A stretch of 23,119 bases of DNA from Mnemiopsis leidyi (taxonomy: Eukaryota; Ctenophora; Tentaculata; Lobata; Bolinopsidae). Below the pieces are notes generated by a model. It had not been told where the DNA came from. It ran no database searches and was given only the letters and a program-made list of their open reading frames with translations. Numbering within the stretch: the stretch's first letter is position 1; the number at the start of each line of letters is the position of its first letter. Position numbers and translations under genes: made by a program. The stretch covers positions 147,099 to 170,217 of the forward strand of contig JH154460.1 in assembly GCA_000226015.1 (NCBI GenBank), read 5' to 3'. Positions 10,190 to 18,520 of this stretch are shown here, one piece after another.

Positions 10190-11203
10190 CGAGATCTCCA
10201 TCCAAAAGGATTAGTCTGCGTCTACTGTGTCAATTGTCGGTATAATACAGCTACGACTGCAGCTAATCTCTTCATACTATCAATCGTCAGTCCACTGACA
10301 TTCAGTCTTCCTTCTGCGTCTTTAAGCTTTTACGGGGTCTTCCTTTGGATCTTTTTCTATGCTTAGGTTTCCAATCGAGTAGATAGTTTCGGAGTCGATC
10401 TTCTGGCAAACGCAGACGTTTTGTGGCTATAATGTCAGAGAGAGTGGATATTTCTGCCCTTTTCAAAACATCGTCATGTTCTTATTTTTCCAGATGTTAT
10501 TCAATTGATTAAATGAACCTGTTGCTTTGCCTATCCGCACACTTATCTCTTTCTCAATTTTACCATCTGATGTAATCGTGGCTCCCAGATAAGTGAACTG
10601 TGTGACCTGCTTTACAGTGTCATCCAGTGCAGCGATGTCATCTGCGTAATCCAGGTCAGTCACANNNNNNNNNNATTCAATTGATTAAATGAACCTGTTG
10701 CTTTGCCTATCCGCACACTTATCTCTTTCTCAATTTTACCATCTGATGTAATCGTGGCTCCCAGATAAGTGAACTGTGTGACCTGCTTTACAGTGTCATC
10801 CAGTGCAGCGATGTCATCTGCGTAATCCAGGTCAGTCACACACTTTTCGGGTTGCCTGGAGCTCTGTCTGTGTTGAAGGGTTAAACCACAAGAAATAGTT
10901 TTGAACTTCTCTGCTTATAGTTCAATAGACCCCAGTTAATCACAACGTTAAAAATTGGTGGCCCTTGCACATCACCCTGACCAGTTCCTGAATCTACATT
11001 GAATCATCTAGTCAACTCCCCATTAACTCGTACAGCATTCTCAGTGTTCTTGAAGAACGCTTGAAAAATCTTTATGTATTTGTCCGGAAGACCATAATGT
11101 TCAAAAGCTTTCCAAATGAAGTCACGATTGATTGAATCAAAAGCAGCTTTAAAATCAATGAAGTTTATATACAAAGGGAGGTTGAATTCTATACAGTTAT
11201 GTA
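10190..11203 (-). mobile_element. Truncated, inactivated LINE reverse transcriptase fragment
   Basis: Read on the minus strand from about 11203, it gives LPLYINFIDFKAAFDS (RT motif A) and GTGQGDVQGPPIFNVVIN (motif B) at about 10985-10930. Next comes RQSSRQPEKCVTDLDYADD (motif C, YADD) ending near 10811. Then TYLGATITSDGK and, at about 10400-10310, PEDRL with KRSKGRPRK typical of LINE C-terminal ends. A TGA breaks the frame just before motif B, and there is a frameshift between motifs B and C. The usual stretch of some fifty residues between YADD and the YLG block is missing. The 5' part (endonuclease, RT N terminus) is absent. The motifs suggest the RTE-like or related non-LTR clades common in invertebrates. 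It is not capable of autonomous movement. Confidence 0.88.
10499..10840. other. Assembly gap of 10 N flanked by identical 166-bp copies
   Basis: Bases 10499-10664 and 10675-10840 are identical as far as I can read, with Ns at 10665-10674 between them. Both copies are the YADD-YLG part of the LINE. An exact duplication meeting at a fixed-size N run is the signature of contig ends that overlapped but were not merged, so about 176 bp here is probably artificial. Confidence 0.85.
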
Positions 11204-11260
11204 TAATACGTTATGTATAATACGTTAGGGTTAGGGTAAGGGTAAGGGTTAGGGTTGGTG
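11196..11260. repeat. 14-bp duplication followed by telomere-like TTAGGG hexamers
   Basis: Two copies of GTTATGTATAATAC (11196-11209, 11210-11223) lead into hexamers in strict register: TTAGGG, TTAGGG, TAAGGG, TAAGGG, TTAGGG (11225-11254), then degenerate ones. They abut the 5' break of the LINE fragment. CGTTAGGGTTA also occurs on the other side at 10156-10166. Confidence 0.85.
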
Positions 11261-11282
11261 TTTGGATTGGAAAAAATATTGT

Positions 11283-11312
11283 GAGGCACGATGTTCTGGG
11301 GCAGGACGACGG
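11283..11312. repeat. Right copy of the GC-rich motif, inverted
   Basis: Its reverse complement matches 10051-10080 at about 26 of 30 positions and includes CCCCAGAACATCGTGCC. Together the two copies bracket the telomere-like repeats and the LINE fragment. Confidence 0.7.
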
Positions 11313-11701
11313 GAACCCTATAAACACATTGCACCCTAACTTAACAAATTCGGAAGCGGCGGCACGTACACACACACACACATGTAAACAAAACTAAAAG
11401 TTAGGTTGAACTTCGTCCAGCTAAGTGTCGACATGGCCTAGGTAGCGGTCTACAGATACACTATAACGCAGTGCTAACATTCTAGATACAGCGTCTTTAC
11501 TAATTTGGAGATACCTTACAACACGGTAGAAAATGTAGCTGAAGAATGTGGGGACTGTTAACCAACACCCTGCACCGAGCTATTAAATTACCTATACTAT
11601 AAACTAGTAAAATAATAATGTATGATATAAGGTTTATATCTGTAGTAGTACAGTTTATCTATCGACTATTATAGATACCGACTGAGAAGTAAGAACAGAG
11701 C
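11313..11701. other. Gene-free stretch with short CA tract
   Basis: No gene was found. A pure AC dinucleotide run lies at 11368-11382. The remainder is AT-rich sequence without recognisable elements. Confidence 0.4.
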
Positions 11702-11775
11702 TATAAAGAATGTACTTACGTATAAAGAATGTACTTACGTATAAAGAATGTACTTACGTATAAAGAATGTACTTA
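11702..11775. repeat. 19-bp tandem repeat, 4 copies
   Basis: Units TATAAAGAATGTACTTACG start at 11702, 11721, 11740 and 11759 (last incomplete) and are identical over their shared length. Confidence 0.95.
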
Positions 11776-11945
11776 AAGACTCGTACACAAACAAAAGGCA
11801 GCGATGTTAATGATTTGATATTTAGAGAGCTAGGGACACAGTATATCAGTATACCTATCACAACATGACATGTAATCATACACACCAAGAAATCATGAAG
11901 TTGTCAAATTGAACTTGAAGTACCAGTGCCGCAGTGCGATTAAAT

Positions 11946-12185
11946 ATACACTATGTATATAGACTGTTTTTACACTAGGTATAGACTATGTACAGACTGT
12001 GTATACACTATAGGTACAGACTGACAGACTGTGTACAGACTGTGTATACACTATGTACAGACTGTGTATACACTATATATACACTGTGTATGCACTATAT
12101 ATACACTGTGTATGCACTATATATACACTTAGTATACACTAGACATACACTTAGTTTACAATTATATATACATATTGTATAGACA
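11946..12185. repeat. Degenerate TACACTATRTAYAGACTGTG satellite-like tract
   Basis: About 240 bp is built from variants of ACTGTGTATACACTATATA and ACAGACTGTG in mixed order, with local periods near 21 bp. The alternating purine-pyrimidine TATACAC content is high. It is non-coding; the open frame across it only reflects the repeat. Confidence 0.85.
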
Positions 12186-12189
12186 TATT

Positions 12190-12930
12190 GTATACTCTGC
12201 ACTGTTTATCTGACATGTGAATACAATACACAGTACACTACATTATATACATGAGTTATATCTAAGCAGTTTCACCATTAGTACACGGAGGGTAAAAGTT
12301 CGAAGTACAGTAATATTAAGAATACACTATCTGAAATAACACGCGAAGTAAACGCTATAGAACGTGATTACACAAATCAAAGTAGAAAGTAGACGACGAT
12401 CATGCTGCATGTTATAACGATCCAGACTCAGAGTATAATAAAACCCGCTGTCCAGGTGTTTGCAATAACTTTATCCGGTGTCAAACAAAATAATTAAGTA
12501 TTTAGTACTATTTTGTTAGAAAACAGACATCAATAAGGGGCGCTGCGAATGTCAGCTTGCCGCTTGGTATTAACATGAATTCGACCACATTCCTAGAACA
12601 AGTCAAATGCTGCAAAGTGTGTCTGGTCGCTAGATGATCTAACACATACACACTTATACATATTGTTTACAAATTACAAGGATCATAGACTAAGAGGAGT
12701 AACACAAAATTACAATTATACAAATGTAAAAACGTCTACACAAGGTTTAAAAGCAGCATGACTGAAATAAGCTATTTATATTATGAAGCGATATATAAGG
12801 AAACATATCTACGCACAAAGAAAACCCACCCGCATGAGTTGCCATCACTAGAACATATCGACCAACATTGCACATTATATGTGATCACACTTCGAGTTAC
12901 ACTGGCCCCTCAGACCGTACTAGGGTCGTT
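12190..12930. other. Gene-free stretch before the promoter-like cluster
   Basis: AT-rich with no supported exon. The GC content rises toward 12900. Open frames in 12758-13200 have no protein features I can support. Confidence 0.4.
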
Positions 12931-12934
12931 AGTC

Positions 12935-13023
12935 GTTACCACGGTAACGCGCTGTGCAGGTCACCTGACTTGGTCACGTGTCCTGTAGCGCGCCAATCAG
13001 AATTGTCATTCTGGCTGGCGCGC
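12935..13023 (+). promoter_or_regulatory. Promoter-like cluster: RFX X-box, E-boxes, CCAAT in a hairpin
   Basis: GTTACCACGGTAAC at 12935-12948 is a palindromic RFX X-box type site. CAGGTCACCTG (12957-12967) is a palindrome containing CACCTG. CACGTG lies at 12975-12980. CCAATCAG lies in the left arm of a 16-bp inverted repeat (12988-13003 and 13008-13023, two mismatches, 4-nt loop). The cluster is the GC-richest part of an AT-rich region. The next sizeable reading frame on the plus strand is the 400-residue gene at 15441, so it may start that transcript through a long 5' intron. That link and the plus orientation are inferences. Confidence 0.45.
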
Positions 13024-13029
13024 TGTCAA

Positions 13030-13677
13030 CTACAGCTATTTACATATTTCGTTATTTGGGGCTTGGGCTGCCCGCAGTCAGAGTGTTATCGGTGTATTTT
13101 AGTGAACTTTTTCGGCATCGGTGGAAAAGGAAATCATGATCAGTTAATTGTCATCCTCGATGTGCCATATCGGTTTTATATTGCGGAACTATCTTTTTAA
13201 AAATTGTTGACCTGACCCAAGTTAATTACTTTTCAGTGTAGAACTATAATTACCTTATCACGTGACACACTTAAATTGTTTTATATGATCTAGTCAGTTA
13301 ACACAGCTGCCCATCTGTACAATCTACTATGTAAATGTAGTCAGCTGTGTCCCATGAGTTGTGCTTTAGTTGAAGTCAGAATTGTAATCCACCATTGAGT
13401 CGTTATAAACTTCAAGTTGTCTGCTTCTATAGTAAGATCTACTTAACGCACTGTTTTCAAGTTTTCCTCCTGATTGTAAAAGTTTTATCGCACTAAACTT
13501 GGACTAACTCACATCATTGTTGTTATGTACAGTTGTCCGTCAGTCTGGGCTGCATGTTATAAAGCTGGTTCAATTGTTCGATAACCGTAAACCGAGGTTA
13601 TCATGATAGCTTGTTCGATTACTGATGATAATCTAAATAATAATCTATATAATCTATATAATTCTCCTAATTATGAG
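13030..13677. other. Gene-free stretch downstream of the promoter-like cluster
   Basis: No coding exon is supported. It could hold a 5' untranslated exon of a plus-strand transcript. A second CACGTG occurs at 13259-13264. Confidence 0.35.
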
Positions 13678-13749
13678 GTTATACACACTGTGTGGAATGT
13701 ACTGTTTATCCAAGTTATACATACTGTGTATATTGTATTGTTTATCCAA
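13678..13749. repeat. 36-bp tandem duplication
   Basis: The units 13678-13713 and 13714-13749 share GTTATACAYACTGTGT and TGTTTATCCAA, with several substitutions in the middle. The surrounding short open frames are by-products of this repeat. Confidence 0.85.
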
Positions 13750-13843
13750 GAAACATTTAGCCTCAACAGTTCTGTACCTTCTGCAAGTCTTCTGCAGATG
13801 TTCTTATTGTTTATTGTCATCAATTTTTCGGCATCATCACAGT

Positions 13844-13856
13844 CCCCCCCCCCCCC
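13844..13856. repeat. Poly-C run of 13
   Basis: A homopolymer of 13 C lies on the plus strand. Its length is likely polymorphic and prone to sequencing error. Confidence 0.9.
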
Positions 13857-13957
13857 AGCTTCAAGCCTAAATAACTAAATTTTCTCTCATTTCGATCATG
13901 AGTTCAGTTCAGACAAAGTTTTAGTTATTTACTAAGAAATAAACCTTGAATTTTTGG

Positions 13958-14001
13958 TGACGTCATCCCAAACACCCCTTCCTCCTTCTGTGATGACGTC
14001 A
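13958..14001. promoter_or_regulatory. Pair of CRE octamers (TGACGTCA)
   Basis: Perfect palindromic TGACGTCA sites lie at 13958-13965 and 13994-14001, start-to-start spacing 36 bp, separated by a C/T-rich stretch. Such sites bind CREB/ATF bZIP factors. The target gene is not evident; the closest downstream coding region is at 15441. Confidence 0.5.
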
Positions 14002-14256
14002 TATGTAAATGAACTCTTAACAAAAACGCACCAGTAACAAATAAATGAATGTTATTCACATATTCAAGTTTCACTTAGAATTCTTGTACATTATAAGATT
14101 AGACCTACTAGGTACAGCATATGATAATCTGCCTGCTTGCCAAACGTAGTGGTTTTATGATCGACCAGAAATTTATTTGCTCTTCCGCCTGCCCTCAAAC
14201 GAGCAATGATGATAGGTTGTGATTTTTTAAAGCTTTAATGCTTATTTTCTTATATA

Positions 14257-14342
14257 CAGTAAAACCTATATTTACCGTGTCCCTCGATCTACCGGGCCTT
14301 CTTACATTCCCCCGAGATGCCCGGTAAATCGAGGTTTTACTG
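14257..14342. mobile_element. 86-bp pogo/Tigger-like MITE
   Basis: The element starts CAGTAAAACCT and ends AGGTTTTACTG, with the arms pairing over most of the element (ATTTACCG and CGGTAAAT, then CTCG-rich inner parts). It is flanked on both sides by TA (14255-14256 and 14343-14344), the target-site duplication of the Tc1/mariner-pogo superfamily. It has no coding capacity, so it would depend on a transposase in trans. Confidence 0.85.
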
Positions 14343-14344
14343 TA

Positions 14345-15423
14345 CCTAGTTCCTGAAATCCTGCTGTTAGCCTAAAATTACATTTCGACTTTACTTCTTC
14401 GCTCGTGTTGAGTGTTGCCAAACTCAGTATTGCAGGTTTTATTTGCATTTAATTCAAGTTCCACATATATTCATACTACTAGTACTACTACTAGACTACT
14501 AGCTATTGCTTCAATTGAAGATGTCATTGTTTGGTGTTTGCTACCAATATACTATAAATAAGCACAATAGGAAATAACCTGAACAATAGTTTACATTATA
14601 TAAGTATATAGTCGGATTAAAGTTACTTTCCTTAACCATTAACATTCGGTGCAGTTTCATGAGGTTGTAAATGTAAATATTCTAGTTGTTTAATTCTGTA
14701 GCTTAAACTACAGTTTGTTTTGTTAAAGTATTAAGGAGGATTCTAAAATCTAGATTCTTGATTAGTATAAACGAGCTAAGAGATGTTGATGAGCAGATAG
14801 AATACCTAAGCTGTAGGTATTTAGTTGTGTGAAGTTGAACTTACTATTGTTGAACTTACTTATTATTATATATATGGGATCGTAGCTTAAGTTTAACGGA
14901 CAAGGATTCTGACGAAAATTTATATTATTGTCCGAACATATACATACTGAACATAGCATAGATCAACTTACAATGATACGGTAACTACCAGGAGATCCAA
15001 TTAATTGAAATTTGAGATCCTACTCCTAGGTTCCGGTGCTATGTTAACGAACTTAAGTCCCTAGCTATATGTTGGTGCAGAACAATGGTCACTATAACAC
15101 ATTAAACACATTATTACTCTTTTTGTCATCGGTAATCAATATTTTGTGAACTGTTTCAAAGTGGATTGTGTACTTTAGATTTGTATAACTTTTATGAACT
15201 TAGAATTTTAGGTAAAGGGGTTTGGATCCCAGCTTGTAAGCCGTTTCGTTATCCGAACTTACATGTTACTTGCCATTCGATATTTCATAGCTGCCAGCAC
15301 CTTACCGTTAGTCTTGAAACTTTGAAATTACAATCATAGTCTGCTAGTAGTTAAGCAGTATAATCATAGTCATAGACTGGCAGTTCTTATATTGTAATAT
15401 TTAATGTTTAACTTCCAAACAAA
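14345..15423. other. Gene-free stretch upstream of the 400-residue gene
   Basis: No coding exon is supported. It contains an ACT-rich triplet tract (about 14474-14503) and should include the proximal 5' untranslated sequence of the next gene. No AG dinucleotide occurs between about 15404 and the ATG at 15441, so no splice acceptor lies immediately before that start. Confidence 0.45.
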
Positions 15424-15477
15424 ATGTATCTGACATCACCATGTCATCACCAGGTCACCAGAACATGCCATCAATAA
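15424..15477 (+). promoter_or_regulatory. Overlapping upstream open reading frame
   Basis: An ATG at 15424 opens a 17-codon frame that ends in TAA at 15475-15477, overlapping the main ATG at 15441 in another frame. If the mRNA 5' end includes it, scanning ribosomes would have to leak past it, which would lower translation of the 400-residue protein. An even shorter frame (15404-15433) lies just upstream. Confidence 0.45.
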
Positions 15478-16643
15478 AGATAACAATAAACGGAGCCCAC
15501 AAGTTCAAGATGAAAGTCACCTCCAAGAAGCTGAAGGACATCCGGCTGACCTGTCCGGAAGAGTTTGTAACGGACACTACCATGCTCTTCAAATCTCCGG
15601 ACAAGCTCGTCCTAACTGAACAGAATGTCGGGTACTTGGCCCAGGTCTGCGAAACTCACAAGCAGGTCCTCAATGTGAAACCCATCTTTTTGAAACGGAT
15701 ATCGAACTTGCAATCTGAAATTGATAGTATTCTGGATACTGAGAAGACCGGAAAGACTGATATTGGTAATGGATCTGAGATTGAGCAGAATCGTCCGTCT
15801 AGCGATGGTGTTGGCAAGAAGCCAGAACAAGTTGGGTTTAAATCTGAAGACACTGTAAGTGATAAAACATCAGGCAATAAATCCACGGATGGTGAAGGTT
15901 TTGGAGCCGAAAATTCAGTGATTAAAGTTGATCAGAGCTTGACGGAAGGAATATTCCTGAACTCAGGTGATTCTAAAGAAGCTCACGTTAAAGAATCTAC
16001 CAGGGACGTGTTCTCAATCCTAGAGGACGCCGAGAAGATGGTAAACGAGGAGTTGGAGTCGTGTAGTGGACCCAACAAATCCGCTGCAAACAACCGGACA
16101 CATCATGAACCCAACAAACCCGCTGCAAACAACCGGACACATCATGAACCGCAGGATGTAGAAATTAGTACACATCAGGATGGGTGTCTAAGATTAGAAT
16201 CACCAGCACCTCCAATAGACGGTTCAGCGCCCATGGTAAACATTGAACCCGCACCAACAACAACCTGCCGAGATGTAGAGAACCGTCCGTTTTTAACCTC
16301 AAAAACAATCTCCCTCAAAAAAGAAACTTGTGCCATTCAAGAGGTGACAGCTAAAAACGGAGATAGTCAAATGACAAAACTATCCACCACAGAGGACACA
16401 ACAGTGTCTGTGTCTAGAGACACTGCCAGCAACACCACGACAATCAGAGCTGCAAGACAGAGGGAAGTCGTGGTTACAAGCACGACATATGAGCGGGACG
16501 ACAAACTGTTTGTCAGGATTGTGTCTCCGAAACATAGGATTGTAACGAAGTACAGGAGTTATAATCCTGAAGTCAGCAGTTCTCCAGATTTTCTGGGTAT
16601 TGATCGTGTGGGGGAGGCAGCTAAGAATCTGATGTCATCTTGA
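15441..16643 (+). CDS. Unrecognised 400-residue protein, single coding exon
   Basis: The frame is open for 400 codons without an intron. An in-frame TAA at 15402-15404 and no intervening splice acceptor make 15441 the first possible ATG. The N-terminal 95 residues look like a folded, basic domain (KITINGAHKFKMKVTSKKL, a PEEFVTDTTMLFKSPDKL stretch, then a helix). Residues about 100-330 are acidic, Ser/Thr/Asn-rich and probably disordered, with an in-frame 13-residue duplication. The C-terminal 60 residues return to beta-prone, basic sequence (REVVVTSTTYERDDKLFVR, then YRSYNPEVSSSPDFLG). No signal peptide or membrane segment is seen. AATAAA signals lie at 16712-16717 and 16799-16804. It converges with the minus-strand gene at 17356. 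I do not recognise the family. Confidence 0.85.
   Translation: MSSPGHQNMPSIKITINGAHKFKMKVTSKKLKDIRLTCPEEFVTDTTMLFKSPDKLVLTEQNVGYLAQVCETHKQVLNVKPIFLKRISNLQSEIDSILDTEKTGKTDIGNGSEIEQNRPSSDGVGKKPEQVGFKSEDTVSDKTSGNKSTDGEGFGAENSVIKVDQSLTEGIFLNSGDSKEAHVKESTRDVFSILEDAEKMVNEELESCSGPNKSAANNRTHHEPNKPAANNRTHHEPQDVEISTHQDGCLRLESPAPPIDGSAPMVNIEPAPTTTCRDVENRPFLTSKTISLKKETCAIQEVTAKNGDSQMTKLSTTEDTTVSVSRDTASNTTTIRAARQREVVVTSTTYERDDKLFVRIVSPKHRIVTKYRSYNPEVSSSPDFLGIDRVGEAAKNLMSS
16071..16148 (+). repeat. 39-bp in-frame coding duplication
   Basis: Units 16071-16109 and 16110-16148 differ at one base and encode PNK(S/P)AANNRTHHE twice, within the disordered middle of the 400-residue protein. The near-identity points to a recent duplication. 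Confidence 0.95.
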
Positions 16644-17355
16644 AAATTTGTATTTTGAAAATATTGCGCTTGAAATGATTGCTTAACGACATTTCTTATG
16701 TGCAGGCGGATAATAAATGTTTAAATGTTCAGATCAGATAGACATCTTTCGACAGGTGGAATGGAACGTTTACATGTTTGTAGTGGTTATAGGACTCAAA
16801 TAAAAGTAAATTTTATATGTTTAGATAGAATTTATTTGTTATTTTATTCTACCACATTTAGAATATTTTCGTTTAATCAGAATATTTTTGTTAATTCTTG
16901 AAATTGTTCCAGAAAATGATCAAAAAATTTCAATGACAGTAAGACTATATTGTGATACGTTAATTTTTATTTTGAAATCGGAGCTTATTTAAAAAGATCC
17001 ATTATTATGTTTTATATTTTTATTGTCGGTCAAATTTAAAAAGTTCACTTAAAGTTAAGTTTCCATGCGTATTGATCCAATAATTCCTCTTTAAAATTTC
17101 AAAAATCAATCAAAATTTATATCAGCTGTGTCTATAACTATTGTCATGTTCATGTGACCTATATTCACGCACAAAATTAACACAATAAAAACGTTCGCTG
17201 GCACGATCATCTCCTAGTCCTTGGATCAGTATGTTCTTGGATCATTGTTCAACTTCAAGTGATACAAACTCAGAAACTCAGATAAGATAACACTTGAGAG
17301 GTTCCAATCTATCCTGCTGAAATAACCGCCTACAGAACCTACAACGTATTCCAAC
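16644..17355. other. Shared 3' region of two convergent genes
   Basis: Very AT-rich. It holds plus-strand AATAAA signals at 16712-16717 and 16799-16804 for the 400-residue gene, and a minus-strand AATAAA at 17024-17019 for the 250-residue gene. The predicted 3' ends do not overlap if these signals are used. Confidence 0.6.
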
Positions 17356-18316
17356 TCAACTGGAATTGATCACATCGTTCTGTATTGCAGTCTCAGTTTC
17401 ACTATCTTCACTTGGCGCAGTGTCTTCTAGCTGAATACTGACACTGATAGCTGCATCCCGTCTCAAACAAGCAGCTGCTTTCCTTGCCGCCGATTTCTGT
17501 AACATTTCCTCCAAGCTAGACAAGAAACTGCGTCCCTTTCTCCGGACCGAACTGCGATTTGATCCACTGTGACCGGCGCCAAGTTGTCTAGAAAAATCGC
17601 TCAGTTTTGTTTTTAGCGTTGTTTTCTCCGGAGAGGATGATTTTTTAGTGAGGGCAGGAACTGATCTTGTCCTGCATTTGGGTGTCCTTCCCTCGTTTTC
17701 GCGGTAAGGGACAATGTCACTATCGTCATCAACGATTACAGTGATGCTGGCTGTTTTGGTTGCCACAATTGGGCTGGCAGTGGCAGTGGATATTTCACGG
17801 GAAGTTTCCATTTCCCCGTCGGAATCCTCTTGGAATCCTTCCTCACTTATCGAGGACTGGCCTGAGAAAACACTGTTGCGCCTGAAAGTTTTAGAAATAA
17901 ATAGAATGAGTTTTTTATTTCAATTTGAGAGATGGTCAGACATACCCTATAAATCCAAATTCAATGCCAAACAAAAGTTGACGTGAGACGTTTTATTTGT
18001 TTCTAGTTTTAGTTCTCTCAACAAAACCTACCTTTCAACCCACCTCTCAACCTACCTCTCAACCTACCTGGCCTCTCAACAAAACTTACCTTGACATGTT
18101 TCTCTTCACATTTTGAAAAACTGAAGCTATCTCTGCTGACAAGTTGTTCCACATTCCGATGGCGTCCTGGCCAGAGGAGCGAACTTTCTGTATTTTGAAT
18201 CTGCAGCTGCTGTTTTTGTCTCGGGATTTGTAACTCTTTTCGATCGCCGCTAACATTTGCTGCCGTTTTTTGTCACTACTCGGCGATTTTGAATCCTCGT
18301 CTCCCTCCTGAACCAT
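17356..18316 (-). CDS. Unrecognised 250-residue basic, Ser-rich protein, two exons
   Basis: Exons 18316-18090 and 17881-17356 join in phase 2 (donor GTAAGT, acceptor TTTCAG) to 250 residues. The join creates R76 and extends the second frame 25 codons upstream of its first internal Met, supporting the splice. Residues 16-33 form a basic helix (KKRQQMLAAIEKSYKSR). Residues 56-74 (WNNLSAEIASVFQNVKRNM) are amphipathic. RRNS at 76-79 is a classic basophilic-kinase (PKA-type) phosphorylation motif, followed by a Ser/Glu-acidic stretch. A second helix (SFLSSLEEMLQKSAARKAAA) lies in the C-terminal third. No membrane segment or known domain is seen, so a soluble, regulated protein is likely. The function is unknown. 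The start is the first Met in this frame; an out-of-frame ATG lies seven bases upstream. Confidence 0.82.
18016..18090 (-). repeat. Tandem donor-like GGTRGGTT units at the start of intron 1
   Basis: On the minus strand, the real donor (GGTAAGTTTTGTTGAGA) is followed by degenerate copies: GGTAGGTTGAGA twice, GGTGGGTTGAAA, and GGTAGGTTTTGTTGAGA. Each unit begins like a 5' splice site. Use of any later site would run into the TAA directly after the true donor. Confidence 0.85.
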
Positions 18317-18520
18317 TCTTCATTTAAGTTTAACAGTAAAGCTATGACATTAAAAGCTCTAAATCATATAAAACTGTGATAGCTAACTCAATAACTCATG
18401 CTGCATCAATATATAAATTGGGAATACAAGTATCATTGCACCAACAGTAGATGTAGAAATAAGATTTGAAGTTTGATATCATAGATTGATATAATAGTTC
18501 AAGCAACCACTGCAGACAAA

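Noticed and set aside
11946-12182. Plus-strand 64-residue frame rich in Tyr, Thr and Cys
   Set aside because: It is the translation of the TATACAC-type repeat tract.
12758-13200. Two overlapping plus-strand frames of 76 and 110 residues
   Set aside because: They run across the palindrome-rich promoter-like cluster and have no recognisable features.
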